Part shown: positions 1 to 7,531 of the stretch, one piece after another
Position numbering within the stretch: position 1 is the first letter of the stretch
Layout: each line of letters begins with the position of its first letter
Source: Sphingomonadales bacterium UBA7473
GTDB lineage: Bacteria > Pseudomonadota > Alphaproteobacteria > Sphingomonadales > Sphingomonadaceae
Assembly: GCA_002478575.1 (NCBI GenBank)
Contig: DLOX01000256.1
Span: forward strand, 1-22,981
Length of the DNA: 22,981 nt
Direction of reading: 5' to 3'
Notes under the pieces: generated by a model
Told to the model about the DNA's origin: nothing
The model's database searches: none
The model's input: the letters and a program-made list of their open reading frames with translations, nothing else
Translations under genes and position numbers: made by a program

Positions 1-15
1 CCGCATCAAGTGCGG
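1..15. repeat. REP-like inverted repeat cut by the window edge
   Basis: CCGCA and TGCGG arms flank a 5-nt TCAAG spacer, followed by GGTGACG. The right flank (GGGGTGACG) suggests that the full element is a longer stem whose left arm lies outside the window. From general knowledge, similar CCCGCA..TGCGGG palindromes are dispersed between genes in sphingomonads. It lies just past the stop codon of the first minus-strand gene, so it could also help end that transcript, but no T-run is visible. Confidence 0.4.
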
Positions 16-38
16 GGTGACGGAGGAGGCTTGGCACC

Positions 39-650
39 TTAGCTTTGTTCATCCAGCGCCGATCGAACTTCTTCTTCTAGTGTTGCCGGACTTGGAAACA
101 GCCTAGTCGAGTAGAGCCAGCTCGTCCGTTGTCCGATATCCAACAAGCCAACTGAGTCCTTATATTCTCTGCATTTGACCGGGGTCGCTTCCGTCTTGGG
201 CGATACCCACTGGATCAGCCTCCCAGAGGCACGGGTCTTTTCGTCGTCCAAAATGCAGATCACCTTTCGACGGGAAAAGGCGAGCCATGTATTCTGCTTG
301 CTTGTTGAAAATATTGGAAATGAACGATAAATCTCGTCAGATCCATCTAAAGTCCCGCTTTCTCGAACAAGGTTTCTTATACCCGTTTCAGTGAGGAATC
401 CGCCAGCACCCGTCGGTGCGCTTTCAGTGTTAAGAACTTTTGAACTGTCTTTCGCGTCAACCGAGGGCGTTTGGAATGCTACTTCTGTATCACCGACCTT
501 TAGTGAAGATAGTCGAGTTAAAAGTGCTGTGATTTGGCCTTTGAACAAGAATAGTGCGATCAAAACTACGGCTGGCCAAAGCAGTGAACTGATAAAGTTG
601 AGGATGACTTCAAGATCGGACTGTGATCCAGTTTCCAAACTGAGTTTCAT
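39..650 (-). CDS. Hypothetical membrane-anchored protein
   Basis: About 203 residues. I do not recognise the family. Residues about 15-40 form one strongly hydrophobic segment (FISSLLWPAVVLIALFLF), followed by a basic stretch, which suggests an N-terminal membrane anchor with a soluble remainder. The C-terminal part has mixed alpha/beta composition and no catalytic motif I can name. An ATG at 650 is preferred over the TTG three bases upstream, because GGAGG lies 6 nt before the ATG. The gene is visibly AT-richer than the rest of the window (the line 301-360 is near 40% G+C by eye, against roughly 60% in neighbouring genes) and sits beside a REP-like palindrome. I infer an acquired or orphan gene. 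Its function is unknown. Confidence 0.6.
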   Translation of the reverse strand: MKLSLETGSQSDLEVILNFISSLLWPAVVLIALFLFKGQITALLTRLSSLKVGDTEVAFQTPSVDAKDSSKVLNTESAPTGAGGFLTETGIRNLVRESGTLDGSDEIYRSFPIFSTSKQNTWLAFSRRKVICILDDEKTRASGRLIQWVSPKTEATPVKCREYKDSVGLLDIGQRTSWLYSTRLFPSPATLEEEVRSALDEQS

Positions 651-724
651 CAACCGCCTCCATACGAAAATCAGTGTAACTTGAAAGCTAAGGCTAGCTT
701 CCGCTTTTCACAAGTCGGGCAGAT

Positions 725-2212
725 TTACCCCCGCTCCAGCACCTCAAACGCTGCAATCTCTGACGTTTCCATCGCCGATTCCATTCCATGTTCCAACCGT
801 CGCAGATGTTCGCCGGCGAAGTGGATGCGGCCATGGGGTTTGCCCATCTCGTTGGCGAAGCGTTTGATTTGTCCGGCGGCGAAGCAATGCTTATTGCCGC
901 CGACGAAGCGATTGGCTTCCCAGCTATAGCCGAACATATAGTCCAGCTTGCCGGTGGTGGAGGGGCGGAGGCGATTGAGTTCGGCAAGCACGGCATCGCG
1001 CTGCGCCTCCAAAGGCATCATCCCCAGCCGCGTTGCGCCATCGCCGTTCAGCCAAACGATCAATGATCCATGCGGTCCGCCGCCGTTGGAGACGACGAAG
1101 GTCCGCTCGAAGATGCTGTCGCTCCAGATCGAAGGGGGCAAGCCATCGACATCCCAGAAAGGGGCATTGATCCGAAAATGGAACTGCGTGGTCGCGGAAT
1201 AGACCGCGCCCATCACCGCATCCAGTTGAGGCCCCGTCAGCCCCGGCTTGAAGAGGATGTTGCGCACCGCGGCAAAGGGCGCGGCCATCACCATATAACG
1301 GCTGCGCAGGCGCGTGCCGTCTGCCAGGCGCGTTTCCACTTCCTTGTCGGTCTGATCGATGGAGACCACTGGGCTGTTGAGTTTGACTTGGGATTTCAAG
1401 CCAGCTGCCATCGCTTTGGGCAGCATATCCGACCCGCCTTTGATGAAGGCCCGCTCCAAATGGGTTCCCACGCCATATTGGGGCTTATTGGGGTTGGTAT
1501 AGCCTTCGGTTTTCGCGCGGACGAGATCGCGGAAAATGCTGAGCGCCGAAAGACTGGCGAGGCTCGGCCCGTTCACATCAAGATCAGACAAGCGGATCGC
1601 CGCTTCTGAAACGCCCTTCATCCGCATAAACTGCGCGGCGGAGACATCATATTGCATCGCGTCGGGCTGGTTCCATTTGGTCGTTTCGTCAAACGGGATC
1701 CAGTCAAAAAAGAGGCGGTTTTGTATAAGGTAAGGCAGGATGTTGCGCTCGGCACCCACGGTATGATTTTCGGGCGCAGTGGCCCAATCCTCGCCTCTGA
1801 TCATTCGGCCGCCCATGTTGAGCACATAGGGTGTGGCTTTTTGCCCCTCTGCGGCAATGCCAACGTCATAGCGGGTCAACGCGTCGCGCACTCGGCCGTA
1901 CAGCGTGCCAACTTCGCTGCCGCCAAGTTCCGCCCGGAAATCATCTTTGCGCGCGGTGCGCAGCCTTCCGCCCACGCGGTCAGACGCCTCGACCACTTGC
2001 ACCTTCAGCCCTTGGGACTCGAGCAAATAGGCAGCATTTAATCCGGCGAGGCCTGCGCCTACGATGACGACATCCCAGAGCATTGGCTCTCCGCCGCCTT
2101 TTGCCGGTTTCGGTGCGGCCCAGCTGGGTGAGGTGAGGGAGCCCAGCAGCCCCGCGCTGCCGATCAACAGGCTGCGGCGGGTAGCATCAGTGGAATTTGA
2201 GTATCGATCCAT
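725..2212 (-). CDS. Tat-exported flavin monoamine oxidase family protein
   Basis: 495 residues. The N-terminus carries a twin-arginine signal (RRSLLIGSAG, Arg12-13) ending near a WAAP cleavage region, so export of the folded protein to the periplasm is expected. A Rossmann FAD motif follows (VVIVGAGLAG, about residues 49-58), then the VEASDRVGGR segment typical of the amine oxidase/protoporphyrinogen oxidase fold. The C-terminus has the FAD-binding FAGEHL motif. The SGGC motif of covalently flavinylated MAOs is absent, so FAD is probably non-covalent. The ATG at 2212 is chosen over that at 2215 because GGAGG lies 5 nt before it. A small cytochrome c gene is divergently transcribed 149 bp away, which suggests a cytochrome electron acceptor as in NicA2. 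The family is secure, but the substrate is unknown; amines, polyamines or N-heterocycles are possible. Confidence 0.88.
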   Translation of the reverse strand: MDRYSNSTDATRRSLLIGSAGLLGSLTSPSWAAPKPAKGGGEPMLWDVVIVGAGLAGLNAAYLLESQGLKVQVVEASDRVGGRLRTARKDDFRAELGGSEVGTLYGRVRDALTRYDVGIAAEGQKATPYVLNMGGRMIRGEDWATAPENHTVGAERNILPYLIQNRLFFDWIPFDETTKWNQPDAMQYDVSAAQFMRMKGVSEAAIRLSDLDVNGPSLASLSALSIFRDLVRAKTEGYTNPNKPQYGVGTHLERAFIKGGSDMLPKAMAAGLKSQVKLNSPVVSIDQTDKEVETRLADGTRLRSRYMVMAAPFAAVRNILFKPGLTGPQLDAVMGAVYSATTQFHFRINAPFWDVDGLPPSIWSDSIFERTFVVSNGGGPHGSLIVWLNGDGATRLGMMPLEAQRDAVLAELNRLRPSTTGKLDYMFGYSWEANRFVGGNKHCFAAGQIKRFANEMGKPHGRIHFAGEHLRRLEHGMESAMETSEIAAFEVLERG

Positions 2213-2215
2213 CAT

Positions 2216-2358
2216 GGCCTCCCTGAAAACTGATGCTAGGATGTCGGCTGAGATAAAGGGCCCGCAGAAGTGGTTTCACTTTATCCGAAGGGTGGTGAGT
2301 CAATCCCTTAGCGTTCGGGGAGCGGAAGGAGGCGGGCAGGTTTAGCTTTTGGGAGGGC
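2216..2358. promoter_or_regulatory. Divergent promoter region with palindrome
   Basis: This spacer separates the divergent amine oxidase and cytochrome c genes and must hold both promoters. It contains the inverted repeat AAGTG-GTTT-CACTT at 2268-2281 and a 7-bp inverted repeat GATAAAG/CTTTATC (2252-2258 and 2279-2285). Either could be an operator for a shared regulator. I could not assign -35/-10 boxes with confidence. Confidence 0.35.
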
Positions 2359-2361
2359 ATG

Positions 2362-2733
2362 ATGCGCCATATGATCATTTGTGCAGGGCTTGCTGCCTTT
2401 GTTTCTACGCCTACGATTGCGCAGGCATCGGATGCGCTTGGCCAGCGGCTGATGCTGCGCTGCCAAACCTGTCATGCAGTGAAGAAAGGCGCACCACCCA
2501 AGGTCGGGCCTAATCTCAACGGTATGTTCGGACGCAAGGCCGGGATGGTTCCGGGTTATGACTATTCCGATGCCATGCGGAACAGCAAGATTATCTGGAC
2601 CGAAAAGTCGATGGATGATTGGCTCAAACGCCCCGCCGCCGTCACGCCGGGGACCAGCATGGCCTTTGTCGGTTTGCCTAAGGCAGAGGATCGGGCTGCT
2701 CTAATCGCTTATCTTAAGAAAGTGACGCGGTAA
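2362..2733 (+). CDS. Secreted class I c-type cytochrome
   Basis: 123 residues. A cleavable signal peptide (hydrophobic IICAGLAAFVSTPTIAQA) precedes a single haem c site CQTCH (Cys34, Cys37, His38). Met100 in PGTSMAF is the expected axial ligand. The segments GPNLNGMFGRKAG, GYDYSDAM and AALIAYLKK match mitochondrial-type or c2/c550-type cytochromes, and the length is normal for them. It is therefore a soluble periplasmic electron carrier. The ATG at 2362 is preferred because GGAGG lies 5 nt before it (2 nt for the ATG at 2359). Its divergent partner is a Tat-exported flavin amine oxidase, and I infer that the cytochrome accepts electrons from that enzyme. Confidence 0.9.
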   Translation: MRHMIICAGLAAFVSTPTIAQASDALGQRLMLRCQTCHAVKKGAPPKVGPNLNGMFGRKAGMVPGYDYSDAMRNSKIIWTEKSMDDWLKRPAAVTPGTSMAFVGLPKAEDRAALIAYLKKVTR

Positions 2734-2750
2734 CGCCCGATCTCGACTCA

Positions 2751-2780
2751 AAAAGATGCCCCGGCGTTTGGGCCGGGGCA
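2751..2780 (-). terminator. Rho-independent terminator of the PhoX-like gene
   Basis: A perfect 9-bp stem (TGCCCCGGC / GCCGGGGCA, 2757-2765 and 2772-2780) with a 6-nt loop. Read on the minus strand it is followed by ATCTTTTTG. The T-run exists only in that direction, so it ends the phosphatase transcript, whose stop codon is at 2812. The + strand cytochrome transcript would meet the stem without a T-run after it. Confidence 0.8.
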
Positions 2781-2811
2781 CGGAGGGGGGTTAAGCCTAG
2801 ATAGGCTCAAA

Positions 2812-5268
2812 TTATGACAGGCCGACGACGCCGCCGTCGGTCCGCGTGATCACGATCGTGGCGGAGCGAGGGCGCGCCGTTGAAGTCGCGCCATTCTGGC
2901 TTTCGGGCCAAGAGCTTGCGCCATTATTGTCGTCGCCTGGATGCTGAATATTCACAAACAAGGACCGGCCATCAGGCGTTGAATCGACGCCCGTGATTTC
3001 GCATTGTTGTGGACCAACCAGGAAGCGCTTCAAGGTCGCACCTGGGTTTTTGCCGACGATCGTGGCTTGTTGGCGCTGAGCACCGGTGGAGTCGGTGTTG
3101 GTGATGGTCTTTGTCCCACCGTCGCCCACGATGCCGGGCATGCCTGCCAACATCATGCAGTTGGTGACATCAGTATACGCACCATCATCCGTTTGAAGCC
3201 ACAGGATTGGCGTGACGCGACCGGAGGCATTGGTGGGGCGTGCAAACCAAAGACCATCGGGAGAAGAGAAGTCATTGTCTGCCGTGAGGCCTGAGATGTT
3301 GATGTTGGTCGCATCAAGATCAGAGCCAGCGCCAAAGGCATAAATGTCCCAACGGAAGGTCAGGGCTTCGGTTGTGTCGCCTGTTTCACGCAAGCGAATG
3401 ACATGGCCATTGGGGTTGCCGCGTTGCGCTGCACCCGTTGTCCGTGGGTCATTATAATGGCGCGGGTTGGCGGCGTCTGTGCCTGCAAGCGGACGGCTGG
3501 TGGCGCTGCCGTTGGTCAGGGTCAGATAGACTTCACCAGTCGCTGGGTTGACGGCGGTCCATTCTGGGCGGTCCATCTTGGTTGCGCCAACAGCGTCCCC
3601 TGCCAAGCGCGCGTGGGTCAACACGTCGGCTTGGTCAGCAAAAGGATAAGCGGCGTTGGCCGCCGTCAATGCGCCTTGGCCAAAGACCAAGGGCAACCAT
3701 TGACCGCTACCATCAGCATTGAAACGTGCAACATAAAGTGTTCCAGAATCTAGATATTTATCACCGATGGCCAAGCGATCTGCGCTTTGCGCGTCTGCCG
3801 CAACCCATGGTGCGTTGGACACGAACTTATACATATAATCGTTGCGCGCATCGTCACCCATGTACCAAGCGGGCTTCCGACCAGCGACGAACAGACCAGG
3901 CCAAGCGCCTTCATGCGCCATGCGACCAAGCGCCGTCCGCTTGCGGGGCGTTGATGCTGGATCATAAGGATCAATTTCAACAACCCAACCGAATTGATTG
4001 ACTTCATTGCGGAAATCTTGAGTTGCCGTTGCGGCTGCGCTTGAGACTTCTGTTGTCCAGCGCCGCCAGATCGTGTTGTTTGTGTCTGCTGCAACTACCG
4101 AAGCCCAGCCATAGGCACCCGTGCTGCTGCCCACGCCATAGCGTGTAAAGGCCGTGATTTCCTTTGCGGTGCGCAAGGGGTTGTCAGTTGCCGTGCGGCG
4201 ACGGAAATAGCCTGCCCAATTTTCTTCACACGTTAGGTTGGTTGCCCAAGGCGTGTAGCCATTCGCGCAATTGTTGATCGTGCCGCGTCCTGCAACGCCG
4301 GTGGGGGAGAAGACCGTCTGCAGCAAGGCGCTGCCGCGAACAGGGCCGTTAAACTGCATTGGGGTTTGCGGTGTGATCCGGCGGTTAAGCGTTGATGTGC
4401 TCGATTGGCTCCATACACCTGCGGCCGATTTGCTGACTTCCACGATGCCAACGCCATGTGCTTCCATTTCCTTCAGCGCTTCCGCTTCGGGACGGACACC
4501 GCCAACACTGGTTGGGCCATTGGCGTGGAGGAAGACCTGAGTGATATTCTCATGGTTCATCGCCAGAAGGCCACGGCTGCTGTTGTTGTCATCACGTGCC
4601 GTGCCGGTTGAGGCCAAGCCGTAATAATAGATGCCATCATGATGATCGCCAGCACGCGACGCATAGTTGGTGTCTGTGCCGTTGTTCAAAAAGGCTGGGG
4701 TCGACGCGTTGATCGGGTCGCCTAGGCGGTAAAGCACAGTCACTTCATAGCCAGCAGGCACGGTAACCTTGTCGAGCAGGTTCTTCGAAACCGCAGCAAA
4801 GCCCAATTTCGCTGGATCAACGGTCACAGTGATGTCAGATGATACCGATTGGCTGCCGCGTGTGGCGGAGAAGCGGAAGCCGACGGGCGTTGCTGTCGTC
4901 ACGCTTGGGGCCAAGAATTTGGCGTTCAAGCTGCCAGGATTTTCAATCGTCACCGAAGGACCGCTGGTTTGAGTCCAGCTGAAGTTCGTGAGCTCATTGG
5001 CATTGGTCACAGCTGCGGCAAGACCGAAAATAGCGCCAGAGCTGGTTTGGCCGGTTGAAGGGACTGTCACGCCTGCTGTTGGGGCGGCGTCGCTTCCGTC
5101 ATCGCCGCAAGCAGAGAGCAGAGGGGGAAGGAAAGCCGCTGCCAAGCCGCCGAACAAGGCGCCGCGACGCGAATAGCGCGCTTCAACAATGCTGCTCAAT
5201 GTTTCGTTGGAAGACCGATTGGTATCCACATCGCCGTCAGAATATCCCGGCACGCCATCATATGTCAT
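2812..5268 (-). CDS. phoX: PhoX-like alkaline phosphatase (DUF839), Tat lipoprotein
   Basis: 818 residues. A Tat signal (SRRGALFGG, Arg34-35) runs into a lipobox (LLSAC, Cys54), so a folded, lipid-anchored periplasmic or outer-membrane enzyme is expected. Residues about 66-152 look like an Ig/PKD-like beta domain (NFSWTQTSGP...). The PhoX/COG3211 domain follows, with GDHHDG, NHEN (238-241), a CEENWAG motif (347-353) that contains a probable Fe-ligand Cys and acidic metal ligands, GDDAR and SSPDGLWFA. Known PhoX enzymes are Ca/Fe-dependent phosphomonoesterases that scavenge phosphate. The RBS AGGGA lies about 7 nt before ATG 5268. A Pho-box-like repeat lies about 50 bp upstream and a terminator follows the gene, so it is monocistronic. 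The symbol is by family; substrate range is not shown. Confidence 0.85.
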   Translation of the reverse strand: MTYDGVPGYSDGDVDTNRSSNETLSSIVEARYSRRGALFGGLAAAFLPPLLSACGDDGSDAAPTAGVTVPSTGQTSSGAIFGLAAAVTNANELTNFSWTQTSGPSVTIENPGSLNAKFLAPSVTTATPVGFRFSATRGSQSVSSDITVTVDPAKLGFAAVSKNLLDKVTVPAGYEVTVLYRLGDPINASTPAFLNNGTDTNYASRAGDHHDGIYYYGLASTGTARDDNNSSRGLLAMNHENITQVFLHANGPTSVGGVRPEAEALKEMEAHGVGIVEVSKSAAGVWSQSSTSTLNRRITPQTPMQFNGPVRGSALLQTVFSPTGVAGRGTINNCANGYTPWATNLTCEENWAGYFRRRTATDNPLRTAKEITAFTRYGVGSSTGAYGWASVVAADTNNTIWRRWTTEVSSAAATATQDFRNEVNQFGWVVEIDPYDPASTPRKRTALGRMAHEGAWPGLFVAGRKPAWYMGDDARNDYMYKFVSNAPWVAADAQSADRLAIGDKYLDSGTLYVARFNADGSGQWLPLVFGQGALTAANAAYPFADQADVLTHARLAGDAVGATKMDRPEWTAVNPATGEVYLTLTNGSATSRPLAGTDAANPRHYNDPRTTGAAQRGNPNGHVIRLRETGDTTEALTFRWDIYAFGAGSDLDATNINISGLTADNDFSSPDGLWFARPTNASGRVTPILWLQTDDGAYTDVTNCMMLAGMPGIVGDGGTKTITNTDSTGAQRQQATIVGKNPGATLKRFLVGPQQCEITGVDSTPDGRSLFVNIQHPGDDNNGASSWPESQNGATSTARPRSATIVITRTDGGVVGLS

Positions 5269-5320
5269 AAAACTTCCCTGTCCGTTGGATTCGGTGAGAA
5301 AGATGCGTTGCCACCCTCAT

Positions 5321-5349
5321 GTGACAGTCCCCCGACGATTTGATGACGA
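5321..5349 (-). promoter_or_regulatory. Pho-box-like tandem heptamers upstream of phoX
   Basis: On the minus strand three GTC-cored heptamers are spaced exactly 11 bp apart: TCGTCAT (5349-5343), TCGTCGG (5338-5332) and CTGTCAC (5327-5321). The PhoB consensus is CTGTCAT repeated every 11 bp; the last unit matches 6/7, the first 5/7, the middle only weakly. The placement, about 50 bp before the phosphatase start codon, fits PhoB activation. Confidence 0.5.
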
Positions 5350-5446
5350 ATTCATTTCAAAGTGATTAATTGCTTGGTTGCCATCTTGCGTGTTGGTGCT
5401 GGCCAGATAGAATTTGTCGAACGGAGAAGTGAGGGAGGGCCGACCG

Positions 5447-5929
5447 ATGGAACGATTATCAAAGACGGTCAGAGGCGGATGCCAGTGCGGCGCGGTGCGG
5501 TATCGCGCAACGGAGGTTCTGGATAGCTCGCACATTTGTCACTGCCGGATGTGCCAGAAAGCCGTTGGCAATTTCTTTGCCGCGCTCGTTGGCATTCCCC
5601 GCGAGGCTTTCACATGGACGCGCGGCGCGCCAACCCTATTCAAAAGCTCTGACTTGGTAGATCGCGGTTTTTGCAAGGATTGCGGCACGCCATTGCTCTA
5701 TGATTTTACCGCCAGCAAGCATTTGAATGTGACGACAGGGTCGCTGGATGATCCGTCAGCGCTTCCGCCCAAAATGCAATTTGGGATTGAGGGGCGCATG
5801 TACTGGTTCTCCGAACTCGTTGACTTGCAAGAAGAAGGCACGACAGACGAGACCATGGCGTCGGTCGCTCCGGCGATTAACACCTCCAACCATCAGCATC
5901 CTGATTGTGACACGGACGATTGGAATTGA
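5447..5929 (+). CDS. GFA-family (CENP-V/GFA domain) zinc protein
   Basis: 160 residues. The GFA fold is marked by its zinc cysteines: GGCQCGAVRY (Cys12, Cys14), CHCRMCQKAVGNFFA (Cys31, Cys33, Cys36) and FCKDCGTPL (Cys76, Cys79). The namesake Gfa was described as speeding formation of S-hydroxymethylglutathione from formaldehyde and glutathione, but most single-domain relatives have no proven activity. ATG 5447 is chosen over an in-frame TTG at 5414, because GGAGG lies 8 nt before it and homology begins there. The C-terminal ~25 residues (polar, His/Asp-rich) extend past the domain. The stop overlaps the start of the next gene, so the two are probably co-translated. Confidence 0.88.
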   Translation: MERLSKTVRGGCQCGAVRYRATEVLDSSHICHCRMCQKAVGNFFAALVGIPREAFTWTRGAPTLFKSSDLVDRGFCKDCGTPLLYDFTASKHLNVTTGSLDDPSALPPKMQFGIEGRMYWFSELVDLQEEGTTDETMASVAPAINTSNHQHPDCDTDDWN

Positions 5930-6603
5930 CGTTGAACGTGAAGCTCTATGGTATTGCTTTTGTGCTTGGCAGCCTGACACTTGCGATCATGATCTGGCTC
6001 GGCCTGACGGGGCCTGTTCAAAGCTGTGGCGGGTCTGAAATAGCGCCAGTGGTTGCTTTCCAAGCCGTTCGAACGCCGGCTGATCTTATGGCCATTTTTG
6101 GCGCTGATCCAACAGAATGCCGAATGGCACTGGTCGATGGATTGAGAATGAGCACAGAGCGGGACCTTTTCCTTTTCATTCCGATCTATGCTTCTTTCTT
6201 GGCGGTGCTCGGCTTTGCCGTGAACGGCTCGCGGCTCGCACTGCTCTTTCTGCTTGCTGCCGTGCTGGGAACCGTCGTTGGCGATGCGCTCGAAACCCTG
6301 TCTCAGCTCTGGGTCTTGGAAGCACTTGATGGAGGCGTACATTATCTTGCCGCATTGTCGTGGGGCAATGGCCTGAAGACGCTTGGGCTGTCGCTTGTTC
6401 TCGCGGGCCTTGCGTCCGTGATATGGCCGTTGCAAGGCCGGTTCAGTACGGGGCTAGCCATGGCCCTTGGCGGCCTCGCCGTCGGGAGAGCGGCGAGCCT
6501 GATCATTGATGATCTGCGTCCGGCTGCACCCCTAATGGCGCTCGCCGCTTTCTTGCTGTTGTGGGTCTATGCAGCGGTACGTCTCGCCATTCCGCGGGCT
6601 TAA
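5920..6603 (+). CDS. Small multi-pass membrane protein of unknown function
   Basis: About 227 residues. I do not recognise the family. There are five to six hydrophobic segments (about residues 10-30, 84-101, 105-122, 150-170, 175-192 and 203-222). A loop after the first helix carries two cysteines (SCGG and TECR) that could be exposed to the periplasm. Start candidates are TTG at 5920 or TTG at 5926; the latter gives a classical 4-nt TTGA overlap with the upstream stop, and GTG 5938 is another option. The overlap implies translational coupling with the GFA protein. The stop TAA (6601-6603) overlaps the stop of the convergent minus-strand gene (6600-6602). Confidence 0.7.
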   Translation: MELTLNVKLYGIAFVLGSLTLAIMIWLGLTGPVQSCGGSEIAPVVAFQAVRTPADLMAIFGADPTECRMALVDGLRMSTERDLFLFIPIYASFLAVLGFAVNGSRLALLFLLAAVLGTVVGDALETLSQLWVLEALDGGVHYLAALSWGNGLKTLGLSLVLAGLASVIWPLQGRFSTGLAMALGGLAVGRAASLIIDDLRPAAPLMALAAFLLLWVYAAVRLAIPRA

Positions 6604-7505
6604 TCCACCGGCGTATGCAATTGATAGTAGCTTAAATAGGAAGCAATGAAGCTTAGGAACGAGCAAAGCATCCGCGATGACATGATGATATTCGCGCCAA
6701 ATTGAGGCGGTGCATCAAGCAGGCCAAGCGCGTAGGCCTTTTCCAGCAAGCGGTTGAGGTTGGATCGAGAGCCACCCACATCCTTTGAGAAGCTGCGCAA
6801 ATTGATGCTGATGGGCTCGATCCGCAAACCTTCGGGATGGCGCAGCGAAGCAGCCACAATCTGTTCCATCAGCATCCAGCCGCCATCGGCGCTTGCGAAA
6901 TGGGCGACCTCGGGGAAGGGCGCGAGAGGCTGCCATCCATCCAGCAGGCCCTTCGCGCCGCTGGTTCGCATCTTGGTGCCAAGCTTGGGGTCCGCTTTCG
7001 CCCGCGCTTCCAAGTCGCCGCTGGGATCAGCAGCGTCGATTGATGCGAAAATCCCATTGGTCCATTCCTCAACTGTGCGCATGAAGACGGGCGTAGGCTC
7101 AAGGTGGACGAAGCGACTGTCAGCCTCCCAAGCGACGCTTTTCAGATATCCACCCAGTTTCATCAGGTTCAGAAAGGCAAAAACCCGGCCGTTGCTCGCC
7201 AGCCCAAGCTGCGCACAGGCTTTTGAAAGATTGGTGTAGGTCAGGCCGGTTTTCGGATCAGCGGGATCGCGCGTCTCGTGAAAGTAGAGCGTGAGCGCAA
7301 GCATCTGAAAGCGCCAATTTTCAAGCACGACTTTACTCAACATGAAGTTGTTGGTGAACAAATGCTTTGCCACCCCTTCATGCCGCCGCGCTCCTTCAAG
7401 GAACTGAGGCAAGTCGCGGAAGCGCCTGATCCGCTGCCAGTCTTCCGGTGTGGTCCTGTCAGCGAATGAAGCGTCATGCAGGTCTAGAGAAACAGGGGCG
7501 CCCAA
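6600..7505 (-). CDS. Uncharacterised protein with two winged-helix-like segments
   Basis: 301 residues with no signal peptide and no clear membrane span, so probably cytosolic. I do not recognise the family. Residues about 88-123 (YTNLSKACAQLGLAS... FLNLMKLGGYLKSV) and 232-264 (INLRSFSKDVGGSRSNLNRLLEKAYALGLL) both read like the helix-turn-helix plus wing of MarR/PadR-type DNA-binding domains. I infer a regulator with two winged-helix modules. No ATG is available in frame; TTG 7505 has GAGG 8 nt upstream. The upstream region carries a palindrome and two 16-bp direct repeats, which would suit autoregulation. The stop overlaps that of the convergent membrane-protein gene. Confidence 0.7.
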   Translation of the reverse strand: MGAPVSLDLHDASFADRTTPEDWQRIRRFRDLPQFLEGARRHEGVAKHLFTNNFMLSKVVLENWRFQMLALTLYFHETRDPADPKTGLTYTNLSKACAQLGLASNGRVFAFLNLMKLGGYLKSVAWEADSRFVHLEPTPVFMRTVEEWTNGIFASIDAADPSGDLEARAKADPKLGTKMRTSGAKGLLDGWQPLAPFPEVAHFASADGGWMLMEQIVAASLRHPEGLRIEPISINLRSFSKDVGGSRSNLNRLLEKAYALGLLDAPPQFGANIIMSSRMLCSFLSFIASYLSYYQLHTPVD

Positions 7506-7531
7506 AACATCATCCTCTTCGGGGTGTGGTC

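Noticed and set aside
685..700. AAGCTA-AGGC-TAGCTT inverted repeat beyond the amine oxidase gene
   Set aside because: A 6-bp stem with no following T-run on either strand. Too weak to call a terminator.
788..1609. Several + strand frames inside the amine oxidase gene
   Set aside because: They overlap the coding region of a well-supported FAD enzyme, with no conserved features of their own.
5893..6435. 180-residue minus-strand frame under the membrane protein
   Set aside because: Gln/Arg/Lys-rich shadow of the hydrophobic + strand gene, with no motif.
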